A stretch of DNA of 56,634 nucleotides from Firmicutes bacterium UBA3738. Lineage in GTDB: Bacteria > Bacillota > Clostridia > Peptostreptococcales > Anaerovoracaceae. The position numbers were made by a program, and so were the translations under genes. Below are positions 17,403-25,117 of the stretch, one piece after another (the first letter of the stretch is position 1; each line of letters starts with the position of its first letter). Below the pieces are notes generated by a model. The model was not told the DNA's origin. It worked only from the letters and a program-made list of their open reading frames with translations, and did not search any database. The DNA lies in NCBI GenBank assembly GCA_002372505.1, contig DFGY01000004.1:1-56634 (forward strand), in the 5' to 3' direction.

Positions 17403-18833
17403 ATGGTTTCAATTGTAATTTCGTTAGCGGTATTATTGATCGGCTTCGCGCTTTACAGCCGGGTGGTGGATAAAATATTCGGGCCCGATGACAGGGAGAC
17501 TCCGGCTATTGCCATAAACGATGGGGTGGACTGCATTCCCATGAAGCCCTGGAGATCTCTGCTGGTGCAGCTCTTAAACATCGCAGGTACCGGACCTATT
17601 TTCGGGGCCATAATGGGCGCCTGCTTCGGACCGGTTGTTTTTCTGTGGATTGTCCTTGGCGGACTTTTCGGCGGCGTGGTTCACGACTACATGTCGGGAA
17701 TGATTTCAAGTCGCCACAAAGGCGAGTCAATTGCCGAGCTCTCGGGTGCATATCTTGGAAAGGGTGCCCTTTGGCTCATGCGAATAGTTTCGGTACTTCT
17801 GCTTACTTTGACATGCACAGTGTTCGCTTCCAGCCCGGCGGCTTTGATTGCGCAGCTTACACCGAAGGGGCTGGATTTGACATTCTGGGTAGTTGTAATT
17901 CTGGCGTACTACGTCCTGGCCACTATTCTTCCAATTGATAAGATTATAGGAAGGATTTATCCTATCTTCGGTGTCTTGTTGATAATGATGGCAGTGAGCA
18001 TTTTCGGAGGACTAATCGTCGGGGGATACAAGATACCGGAAATAAGCTTAAGAAATCTTCACCCTGACGGTCTGCCTGTATGGCCCTTCATGTTTGTTAC
18101 CGTAGCATGCGGAGCCATTTCCGGATTCCATGCAACCCAGTCGCCTATGGTTGCCAAGTGCATTACCAGGGAGAAGCAAGGACGAATGGTTTTCGGCGGC
18201 GCGATGATGATAGAATCCATAATTGCTATGGTATGGGCTGCTGCCGGCGTTGCATTTTACGGTGCAACGGATGTGCTGTCAAAAACAATTGGGGGTATGG
18301 GTCAGTCAGGTGCAGTTTATGAGATTTCTCAAGGGCTGCTCGGAACAACAGGTGGCATTCTGGCTATAGTAGGCGTTATAGTATGCCCCATTACTTCGGG
18401 AGACACTTCCCTGCGAAGCGCCCGTCTGATATTGGCCGAAATGTTCCATCTTGATCAGAAAAGTATCAAGAACCGGCTTGTTATTACACTGCCAATGCTT
18501 GTAATAGTAGGTGTTCTGACACAAGTAGATTTCAGTGTAATTTGGAGATATTTTGGCTGGACCAACCAGACCCTTGCTATGGTATCCCTTTGGGTCGCCA
18601 CTTCTTATCTTATAAAAAACAGCAGGTACCGCTTCGGTTCGCTGGTTACCGCATTACCGGCCGCCTTCATGTCGGCGGTCAGTATGACATATCTACTCAT
18701 GGCCAAAGAAGGATTCAGCCTTCCCGCAAGCGTCGGCTACCCTGCCGGAGCCGCATTCGCAGCCGCACTATTTATAGTCTACGCCGTCGCGCTGAGGCGG
18801 AACAGCACCGTTTCACAGGGACAGGCTTTTTGA
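17403..18833 (+). CDS. cstA: Carbon starvation protein CstA family transporter
   Basis: A 476-residue membrane protein with about 12 helices. Family landmarks: DGVDCIPMKPWRSLLVQLLNIAGTGPIFGAI split as in CstA, GGLFGGVVHDYMSGM, ACGAISGFHATQSPMVAKCI, CPITSGDTSLRSARLILAE and FGWTNQTLAMVSLWVA. CstA-type proteins import pyruvate or peptides under carbon limitation. The short form (no C-terminal extension) is common in Bacillota. The last residues STVSQGQAF and the stop are encoded by a REP-A copy (18808-18838), so the natural C-terminus was probably replaced. No clear RBS beyond GAAAG at about -12. Confidence 0.9.
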   Translation: MVSIVISLAVLLIGFALYSRVVDKIFGPDDRETPAIAINDGVDCIPMKPWRSLLVQLLNIAGTGPIFGAIMGACFGPVVFLWIVLGGLFGGVVHDYMSGMISSRHKGESIAELSGAYLGKGALWLMRIVSVLLLTLTCTVFASSPAALIAQLTPKGLDLTFWVVVILAYYVLATILPIDKIIGRIYPIFGVLLIMMAVSIFGGLIVGGYKIPEISLRNLHPDGLPVWPFMFVTVACGAISGFHATQSPMVAKCITREKQGRMVFGGAMMIESIIAMVWAAAGVAFYGATDVLSKTIGGMGQSGAVYEISQGLLGTTGGILAIVGVIVCPITSGDTSLRSARLILAEMFHLDQKSIKNRLVITLPMLVIVGVLTQVDFSVIWRYFGWTNQTLAMVSLWVATSYLIKNSRYRFGSLVTALPAAFMSAVSMTYLLMAKEGFSLPASVGYPAGAAFAAALFIVYAVALRRNSTVSQGQAF

Positions 18834-18838
18834 AACGC
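18808..18838 (-). repeat. REP-A copy inside the 3' end of cstA
   Basis: CGTTTCACAGGGACAGGCTT plus TTTGAAACGC in minus orientation; the cstA TGA stop is within it. Confidence 0.85.
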
Positions 18839-18906
18839 AAACTATAAAGACGAATAATAAAAAAAGATGACGACTTGCCCCTGGGCATCTCAGGAAGGAG
18901 AAACAG

Positions 18907-19344
18907 ATGGATTACAGAAAATACGGAGATACTATATATGTGAGAATGGACAAAGGCGATGAAATCATCCAGTCAATTCTGGACGTGTGCAAGCAGGAAA
19001 AAATCATGTCTGCCACCTTCAGCGGCATTGGCGGATGCAGCGGCGCAGAGGTCCAGACTTACATTCCCCAGACCAATTCCTTCGAGCAGCAAACTCTGGA
19101 AGGAATGCTTGAGCTCATCTCCCTCATGGGGAATGTCATCACCGACGACGAAGGCGAGTATTACCATCACACCCACGCCCTCTTCTCATTCAAAGACGGC
19201 GAAGGCCACGGCATGGCCGCCGGTCACATTAAATCCATCACCGTGCTTTACACAGCCGAGATTGAAATTCGCCCGGTTGTCGGCGGGGAAATCAAGCGCA
19301 AACACGACCCGGAAACCGGAACGGGATTCTGGGATTTTAGGTGA
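18907..19344 (+). CDS. PPC (DUF296) domain DNA-binding protein
   Basis: A 145-residue single-domain PPC/DUF296 protein. GDEIIQSILDVCKQEKIMSA, FSGIGGCSGAEV, the HTHALFSF strand and the GHGMAAGHI loop are the trimeric PPC fold. In plants the domain is joined to AT-hooks; bacterial single-domain forms are of unknown role, and the conserved His residues may bind a metal or small ligand. RBS AAGGAG. Appears monocistronic. Confidence 0.85.
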   Translation: MDYRKYGDTIYVRMDKGDEIIQSILDVCKQEKIMSATFSGIGGCSGAEVQTYIPQTNSFEQQTLEGMLELISLMGNVITDDEGEYYHHTHALFSFKDGEGHGMAAGHIKSITVLYTAEIEIRPVVGGEIKRKHDPETGTGFWDFR

Positions 19345-19415
19345 CCTACCCACCACCTACAATTATCATTTTATGTAGAATATATTTGATGATACTGCCC
19401 GTCAGGCAAATTCAT

Positions 19416-19437
19416 CTCCCCCTTATAGAAGAGGGAG
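19416..19437 (+). terminator. Weak hairpin after the PPC gene
   Basis: CTCCC...GGGAG with flanking pairing CCTTATAGAAG; followed by TATTCTTT. Weak intrinsic terminator candidate. Confidence 0.35.
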
Positions 19438-19518
19438 TATTCTTTGTAGGTTCTTTGGATAAAGTTGTATTCAGGTAGATGTTTAGATGGTTCGGTGCAA
19501 AACTGAAAGGAGAAAAAC

Positions 19519-20065
19519 ATGCTACGGAACAAGAAATTATTTTACCTTCTAATTTTGGTAATCGGTATACTCATGCTGGTGCCTTCATGCGGAGGGCAGG
19601 AGTCCGGAGGCTCCGGGTACGGGCCGGATTCCGCAAGCAGCGAAAGCGTTCAGCTTGACTACCGCACTGCCTGCGGTGAAGAAGGTGCGAAGCTGATGCT
19701 GTCAAACCATGAATATTATGACGGCTTCTCGCAGAACGACCTGGACTTCAGAATGCAGAAAAACGGTCAAGTGCTTTACGGCATTCGTAAACACAAAGCA
19801 CTTTGAGAAAAAGGGAGACAGCTTCTTCGATAGCGCCACCACCGCCCTTGTGCCTATAAGCGGAGAAGACAAATATTATCTGCCGGAGGACGCGGAAAAC
19901 TTTGATGAAATCTTCGGCAAGAACACAGACTATGTAGTCGATCCGGAAGAGTGCATGGCCGATAACTTCGGCAACCTTTTCGCCTACGGCATGGACGGCC
20001 CCGAAGGGAAAGGCTATCCGAACCCCGAAATCGTCGAAGCAGTTGGGGACATCCTTCTAAAATAA
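19519..20065 (+). pseudogene. Frameshifted lipoprotein gene
   Basis: Frame 1 (19519-19806) encodes a lipoprotein signal ending in the lipobox VPSC, a Ser/Gly linker and a domain up to YGIRKHKAL. Frame 2 carries on from about 19780 as FVNTKHFEKKGDSFFDS... to ILLK at 20065 with protein-like composition (DKYYLPEDAENFDEIFGKN). The two overlap where both read through the GGCATTCGTAAACAC region, so one indel splits one gene of about 180 residues. RBS AAAGGAG. Function unknown; the N-terminal layout is of a secreted lipoprotein. Confidence 0.6.
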
Positions 20066-20124
20066 AGAGTCGAGTCTCATTGTAGCACCATCTATTCAAC
20101 CCACAACATCCGCAGACATGGAGA

Positions 20125-20417
20125 GTGACATGTTTGCGGTATTTTTTTAGGTGAAACATGTCGCTGAAGCTTGGTCATGGATGCTGGATGAGAGCTGAGC
20201 CGGTCAGCGCGACATGTTTGAGGTGATTTCTAAGGAGGAACATGTCGCTGAGGCTTGGTCATGGATGTTGGTTGAGCGATGAGCTGGTCAGCGCGACGTG
20301 TTTGAGATGATTTCTAAGGAGAAACATGTCGCTGATGCTTGGTCATGGAGGTTGGATGGGAACTGAGCTGGCCGGTGCGACATGTTTGTTATGATTTTTA
20401 AAGAGAAACATGTCGCT
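20125..20417 (+). repeat. 84-bp tandem array with CGACATGTTT/AAACATGTCG hairpins
   Basis: The motif AAACATGTCGCTGA recurs at 20154, 20238 (as GAACATGTCG), 20322 and 20406, a period of exactly 84 bp. Each is preceded by (C)GACATGTTT some 20 nt upstream, forming a 9-10-bp hairpin. The rest of the unit (GGTCATGGATG, GAGCTGGTCAGCG) is also conserved. No frame conserved. Fills most of 20066-20450. Confidence 0.85.
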
Positions 20418-20450
20418 AGGGCACTGCCCTGACTGTCGCCACCAGGTCTA

Positions 20451-20483
20451 AGTGAAACAAAAAGCCTGTCCCCGTGAAACGCT
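20451..20483 (+). repeat. REP-A dispersed repeat
   Basis: Full copy directly upstream of the GTPase-NYN gene's promoter. Confidence 0.85.
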
Positions 20484-20493
20484 TTGGAATATG

Positions 20494-20502
20494 TGGTACA
20501 AT
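20494..20502 (+). promoter_or_regulatory. Extended -10 for a probably leaderless mRNA
   Basis: TGGTACAAT ends 7 nt before the first ATG at 20510. If used, transcription would start at or next to the ATG. No Shine-Dalgarno is visible. Confidence 0.45.
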
Positions 20503-20509
20503 TCTGTAC

Positions 20510-23386
20510 ATGACGGATAGGAAATTAGTGACGATTGGAATAATGGCGCACGTGGATGCGGGGAAGACGACTTTGTCGGAGGCCATGCTCTACGTGGCGG
20601 GAGAATTAAAGCAGCCGGGGCGAGTAGATCACGGCAGTGCTTTTCTTGATGATGATCCAATTGAGCGGGAGCGGGGAATTACGATTTTTTCCCGGCAGGC
20701 GCGGTTTACTATAGACAAGGATTTTAGTCGAGGAAAGAGCGGTGCGTCCGATGCGAAAGACAGCACCAAGAATGGCACCGAGGTGACTCTCATCGACACT
20801 CCGGGGCATGTGGATTTTGCTGCGGAGACGGAGCGATGCCTGTGGGTGCTGGATTATGCTCTTCTTGTAATCAGCGGCTCGGAAGGGGTTCAGGCTCACA
20901 CTAAAACTCTGGTTAGGATGCTGAAGGAAAGAGGCATCCCTGTTTTCGTGTTCGTAAACAAGATGGACATTGCCATTAAGAAGAAGGAAGAAATCGTTGA
21001 CTTACTAAAGGCGGAGCTGGACATTCCGGCTGTGGATTTCAGCCAGGCCGGCGGCGAAAATTTGACGGAAGAATTTATAGATGAAGTGACTCTGGCGTCG
21101 CCCATGCTTGCAGAGGCAGTGCTGGAAGGAATGGGGGAATCGTCTGAACAGTCGCTTACTGACGACCAAATCACTGAGGCCATTTCGACCGGGGAAATCG
21201 TTCCGGTAATGTTCGGCGCGGCCCTAAAGAACGAAGGGGTCGCTGAACTGCTGGAGGTGCTTGGCAGATTCACCAAGGGGTTCGCCCAAGCGCAGGGCGG
21301 CAAAGAATCATCAACGCCAGCCGGCAAAGATCACTTCGGCGCAAAGGTCTACAAGACCATGACCACCAAGGAAGGTGAGCGCCTCAGCTTTATAAAAATA
21401 ACCGGCGGTAGCCTTGCCGTCAGAGACAGTGTAACCATCCGCGAGCCTGGTGCAGAAAAACGGGAGGCCAAGGTCAACCAGATCAGGCTTTACCAGGGTG
21501 GCAAATTCCAGGTAGTGGACACGGCGGGACCTGGGACTGTCTGCGCAGTTACCGGACTTGGAAACATTCTTCCAGGAACGGCTCTGGGTGAAGAGGAGCC
21601 GGCGGCGGCATTCCAGGCCGAGCCTTTCATGGCTTACTCCATCATAGTGCCGGAAGGCATGGACCCTCACGCAGTCATGGACGACATGCAGATTCTCAGC
21701 GCGGAAGACCCGGCCCTGGCAGCGTCATGGAGCGAGGACGGCAGGGACATTCTCATAAGAATCATGGGAGAGGTCCAGCTGGAAGTCCTCCGGCAAATCA
21801 TAAAAGAAAGATTCGGTTACCAGGTGGAATTCGGCCAGGGGCGCGTGCTCTACCAGGAAACCATTACAGATACATACGAAGGCGTCGGGCACTTCGAGCC
21901 ACTGCGTCATTACGCGGAAGTGCATCTGGTCATCAGCCCGGGAGAGCGGGGCAGCGGCGTTACCATTACCAGTGACGTGCCCGAGGACGAGCTGGCCCTG
22001 AACTGGCAGCGGCTCATCTGGACTCACCTGGAGGAAAAGGCCCACACCGGCGTGCTGACCGGATCGCCGATCACGGACATTCACATAAGCATCGCTGCAG
22101 GCAAGGCCCACCTGAAGCACACCATGGGCGGCGACTTCAGGGAGGCCACTTACCGCGCCGTGCGGAATGCCTTCATGCAGGCGCGCCGCGACGGTGAAGT
22201 GCAGCTGCTGGAGCCTTGGTGCGAATTTGAAATGGAACTGCCGGCAGCCAGTCTTGGCCGGGCGGTGACGGACATAAAGCAGATGGGCGCCAGCCAGGAA
22301 AGCCTGGAGCAGCGGGAAGAAACCGCGGTGATTCGGGGGAGGGCTCCTTCCGCGAAGATGGTGCCTTACCGCCAGACTTTGACCGGCTACACCGCCGGGG
22401 AAGGGAAGCTCCAAATCACCCAGTGCGGCTATGACGAAGCCGTCGAGTCGGAAAAGATAATAGAAGAAATCGCTTACGACCCGGAGCGGGATGCCGCAAA
22501 TCCGGCGGACTCCGTCTTCGTGAACCACTCAGGAAGCGATATAGTGAAGTGGGACGAGGTGCAGGAATACAGGCACATTCCCAGTGTGCTTAAGGTGCGC
22601 GGGGAATGTGCGTCTGGCGCGGAGGGCGGCGTGGGATATGACGCGCGGGAATTCGGCACCGCGAGTAAAGGTGGCTCGGCGCGAGGGACAAGCTGGAAGT
22701 ACAGTGACGTCGACGCCAAGGAAGCGGCCCGTCGCAGGCAGGTAGCGGAAGCTGACCTTAAAAGAATATTCGAAATGACTTACGGCCCCTCGAAGCCGAA
22801 GGCATATAAGGAGAGCAGAATAATAACAGCGAGCAGGGCGGACGCTTCGGATTCTCTATCGCAAATAGACGATGCAAAAGCAGCGGAGAGGGTTGCGCGC
22901 AACGAAGAGATAAAAGCGAAGCACGAGCTTAAGCGCGGCAAGCACCAGAGCGAGAACAAGGAGCAAGCACCCCTTCTCTTAATAGACGGCTACAATCTGA
23001 TATTCGCAGACGAGGAACTAAAAGAACTGGCTGGCCGGGACGTAGGCTCAGCCAGAGACAGCCTTATCGAGCGCCTCGCCAATTACGCCGGTTACACAGG
23101 CATGGAAGTAAAAATAGTCTTCGACGCATACAAGGTTGTGCCCGGAGAAGGCAGCGCGGAAAAAGGTAGCGGCGTGGAAGTAATATACACCGCCGGGAAC
23201 GAACTGGCCGACGTAAGAATCGGCAGACTTTCCAAAGAAGCCGGCAGTCGCAGGATCTACGTGGTATCCTCAGACCGCCTGGTTCAGCAAGACGTATGGA
23301 CAAAAGGCGCCATGCGCATATCTTCCCAGGAATTTCTCGCCATACTCACCGGCACCGAAGAAGAAATCCGCGCTCGGATCAGCTAA
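20510..23386 (+). CDS. Tet(M)/EF-G-like ribosome-binding GTPase fused to a YacP/Rae1-type NYN nuclease
   Basis: About 958 residues from ATG 20510. Residues 1-~650 are a translational GTPase of the tetracycline ribosomal-protection type: G1 AHVDAGKTT, G3 DTPGHVDF, G4 NKMD, then domains II-V (KTMTTKEGERLSFIKI, GEVQLEVLRQIIKERF, SLGRAVTDIKQMGAS). Residues ~650-815 are a charged linker. Residues ~818-955 are a NYN/PIN-like domain: LLLIDGYNLIF, ANYAGYTGMEVKIVFDAYKV, GNELADVRIGRL, VVSSDRLVQ, all acidic active-site positions kept. B. subtilis Rae1 (YacP) is a ribosome-associated A-site mRNA endonuclease, so the fusion would bring nuclease and A-site GTPase into one protein. A role in rescue or translation-linked mRNA cleavage is inference. 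A GTG 36 nt upstream lies in REP-A and is less likely as start. Confidence 0.85.
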   Translation: MTDRKLVTIGIMAHVDAGKTTLSEAMLYVAGELKQPGRVDHGSAFLDDDPIERERGITIFSRQARFTIDKDFSRGKSGASDAKDSTKNGTEVTLIDTPGHVDFAAETERCLWVLDYALLVISGSEGVQAHTKTLVRMLKERGIPVFVFVNKMDIAIKKKEEIVDLLKAELDIPAVDFSQAGGENLTEEFIDEVTLASPMLAEAVLEGMGESSEQSLTDDQITEAISTGEIVPVMFGAALKNEGVAELLEVLGRFTKGFAQAQGGKESSTPAGKDHFGAKVYKTMTTKEGERLSFIKITGGSLAVRDSVTIREPGAEKREAKVNQIRLYQGGKFQVVDTAGPGTVCAVTGLGNILPGTALGEEEPAAAFQAEPFMAYSIIVPEGMDPHAVMDDMQILSAEDPALAASWSEDGRDILIRIMGEVQLEVLRQIIKERFGYQVEFGQGRVLYQETITDTYEGVGHFEPLRHYAEVHLVISPGERGSGVTITSDVPEDELALNWQRLIWTHLEEKAHTGVLTGSPITDIHISIAAGKAHLKHTMGGDFREATYRAVRNAFMQARRDGEVQLLEPWCEFEMELPAASLGRAVTDIKQMGASQESLEQREETAVIRGRAPSAKMVPYRQTLTGYTAGEGKLQITQCGYDEAVESEKIIEEIAYDPERDAANPADSVFVNHSGSDIVKWDEVQEYRHIPSVLKVRGECASGAEGGVGYDAREFGTASKGGSARGTSWKYSDVDAKEAARRRQVAEADLKRIFEMTYGPSKPKAYKESRIITASRADASDSLSQIDDAKAAERVARNEEIKAKHELKRGKHQSENKEQAPLLLIDGYNLIFADEELKELAGRDVGSARDSLIERLANYAGYTGMEVKIVFDAYKVVPGEGSAEKGSGVEVIYTAGNELADVRIGRLSKEAGSRRIYVVSSDRLVQQDVWTKGAMRISSQEFLAILTGTEEEIRARIS

Positions 23387-23387
23387 G

Positions 23388-23415
23388 CGTTTCACGGGGA
23401 CAGGCTTTTTGTCAC
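23388..23415 (-). repeat. REP-A dispersed repeat
   Basis: GCGTTTCACGGGGACAGGCT plus TTTTGT, minus orientation, two nt after the GTPase-NYN stop and before the convergent HigA gene. Confidence 0.85.
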
Positions 23416-23444
23416 GGCTAAATATTAGTAAAAGGTGCCAATTA

Positions 23445-23744
23445 TCATTTCCTTTTTTCTGCAACCATTGGAACAAATTCTATCTTTATAGTCATACCCA
23501 TGCCAACAGCCAGTCGTTGCAGAGTTTGTATTGACGGGTTTGCGTTGCCACGCTCTAGTTTACTAATATCGCCTTGTGCAATTCCTGTGCGTTCAGATAG
23601 TTCCTTTTGTGTAAGACCTGAAGTTTGTCTAGCATCAATAATAGCTTGAATAATTGCCTTTTCAGGTTGGAGTGACTCATATTCTTTTCTAAACTCAGGA
23701 TCCTTAAGTTGTTCCCGAAGAAAATCATCAAACTTCACACTCAT
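23445..23744 (-). CDS. higA: HigA-like XRE antitoxin
   Basis: A 99-residue protein with a classic XRE helix-turn-helix: QTSGLTQKELSERTGIAQGDISKLERGNANPS. The N-terminal extension (FDDFLREQLKDPEFRKEYES) is typical of HigA antitoxins paired with Gp49-like HigB toxins. It overlaps the toxin gene upstream by 17 nt, so translation is coupled in toxin-antitoxin order, as expected for HigBA. Likely also represses the operon. Confidence 0.88.
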   Translation of the reverse strand: MSVKFDDFLREQLKDPEFRKEYESLQPEKAIIQAIIDARQTSGLTQKELSERTGIAQGDISKLERGNANPSIQTLQRLAVGMGMTIKIEFVPMVAEKRK

Positions 23745-24099
23745 TTTGCGTATCCTTTCTGCGTAGATAATCCGCTCGATATTTTTTTGCTCGCTCTATT
23801 TCTTTGAATGGGGTTTTGTTTGTTTTCTTAATAAACCCATTTGTCAATATTACATGCTTGTCAACGTAAAAGAAATATAGCACTCTTGTGGCATCGGAGC
23901 CGACTTTGGCCCTTAGCTCGAATATTCCTTCATTTAAGTACTTGGAATAGGGCTCTCGAAGCTCGTATCCGTTATCTTGCAATAGCTCAATGGTCATGAC
24001 TATCTTGGCGCGCATTTTCGGATTGAGCGATTCCAAAAATTCTCTTGCCGGCTGTAATCCTGATTCTGTTTCATAGAATTCAATTTCAAATCTGTGCAT
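23728..24099 (-). CDS. higB: HigB/RelE-superfamily mRNA interferase toxin (Gp49-like)
   Basis: A 123-residue phage-derived Gp49-like (RelE superfamily) toxin. FEIEFYETESGLQPAREFLESL, GYELREPYSKYL, GIFELRAKVGSDATRVLYFFYVDKHVILTNGF and KTPFKEIERAKKYRADYL are family blocks; the last holds the basic C-terminal residues for ribosome-dependent mRNA cleavage. Start at 24099 (GAGGT upstream) rather than the longer frame. First gene of the higBA operon. Confidence 0.88.
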   Translation of the reverse strand: MHRFEIEFYETESGLQPAREFLESLNPKMRAKIVMTIELLQDNGYELREPYSKYLNEGIFELRAKVGSDATRVLYFFYVDKHVILTNGFIKKTNKTPFKEIERAKKYRADYLRRKDTQNECEV

Positions 24100-24120
24100 T
24101 ATTAAATACCTCGCAACATC

Positions 24121-24149
24121 ATAATATAGGATATATTCTATATTGTCAA
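24121..24149 (-). promoter_or_regulatory. higBA promoter with operator
   Basis: On the minus strand TTGACA (24149-24144), 17-nt spacer, TATTAT (24126-24121): near-consensus sigma-A. Inside the spacer is an inverted repeat ATATAG-N8-CTATAT (24124-24143), a good candidate for the HigA operator. Confidence 0.7.
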
Positions 24150-24191
24150 GGCCTGAACAGCCTTCTGTCAGATGGAATGCTTTATATTTTG

Positions 24192-24229
24192 TTGACATAT
24201 GTCAATAAAAGTGGTTGACTAATGTCAAC
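24192..24229. promoter_or_regulatory. Two palindromic operator-like sites
   Basis: TTGACATATGTCAA (24192-24205, perfect) and GTTGACTAATGTCAAC (24214-24229, near-perfect) have centres 23 bp apart, about two helical turns. They lie between divergent higBA and the 24272 gene and could bind a dimeric regulator cooperatively. Confidence 0.5.
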
Positions 24230-24271
24230 TGGATTTACACTTTATTTATAGATTAACGAGGTGGAACTATT

Positions 24272-25108
24272 ATGAAAGCCTATAGAATTATCGATGAATA
24301 TCGAAGCAATCTTGAGCTTGGCTATATATTTTATTATGAATCGAAGGGCGAGTTTTCAATTGAAATCAGCCCTGACGTTTCCATGGATGAAGCGCCGATT
24401 TTCCTAGGGTCTTTTATAAAAAGGAATCAACTTACCATAGCTCCCGAGTGGAGTGCAAGATGGGTCCAGGCCAGGATTATTCCCCCGGACAGACAGAATC
24501 TAGGGGGAATACTCAAAGAGAACAACCTGAAGGAGTATGACCCTCACAAATTATTGGAACTCAGCGAAGGAAGATGCGCCCAGGATGATTCGGCGATAGT
24601 TCCGGTAAAGCCGGCGGACTTCCCGAAATGGCTGAGGGAAAGACTGGAGAAACGCATAGAATTTGTGTTCCCTCTAGCTCCGAAGGACCTGCTCATATTT
24701 TGGAAAGACGGGCAAATCAGACGAGTTGAAATTGATGAAAGCCTGACTCCGAGAATGTACCCTGATGGAGAGCGAATGATGGAGCGGCTTATGATTGCAA
24801 CAAAAAAGCCAGGGATTCTAGATTCAATTGCTGTGCTGGCAGGCGGCACCGGCATTTCCTGGGGGAGTGGAATATACATCACGACCACAGCCCTATATGG
24901 AAAAGGAAAAAGATTCCCCGTAGACCGGATGACACTTGATAAAATGATGTGCGAATATATGATGAGCACATCAGAAGTATGCAGGGAACTGGATTGCTCA
25001 AGACAGTATGTAAGCCACCTGACAGCAAGTCACGAGTTGCCTGTGCTTAAAGAAGAAGGCAGAGTCCGTCTGTACGCCAGGAGCAATGTAGAGCGGCTAA
25101 GGGATTAA
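24272..25108 (+). CDS. Helix-turn-helix protein of unknown function
   Basis: A 278-residue protein I do not recognise as a whole. Residues ~120-150 (PLAPKDLLIFWKDGQIRRVEI) resemble the short beta element of DUF2442-type proteins. The C-terminus (~235-278: MSTSEVCRELDCSRQYVSHL...EGRVRLYARSNVERL) is a MerR/HTH_17-like DNA-binding helix-turn-helix with a basic end. It is preceded by two palindromes, suggesting autoregulation, and followed after nine nt by ylmH. RBS GAGGTGG. Confidence 0.55.
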   Translation: MKAYRIIDEYRSNLELGYIFYYESKGEFSIEISPDVSMDEAPIFLGSFIKRNQLTIAPEWSARWVQARIIPPDRQNLGGILKENNLKEYDPHKLLELSEGRCAQDDSAIVPVKPADFPKWLRERLEKRIEFVFPLAPKDLLIFWKDGQIRRVEIDESLTPRMYPDGERMMERLMIATKKPGILDSIAVLAGGTGISWGSGIYITTTALYGKGKRFPVDRMTLDKMMCEYMMSTSEVCRELDCSRQYVSHLTASHELPVLKEEGRVRLYARSNVERLRD

Positions 25109-25117
25109 GGGATAGTC

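Noticed and set aside
20510..23386. Plain tetracycline-resistance gene tet(M)
   Set aside because: The GTPase part fits the wider family, but the ~300 extra C-terminal residues with a NYN domain and the core-genome setting argue against a simple resistance gene.
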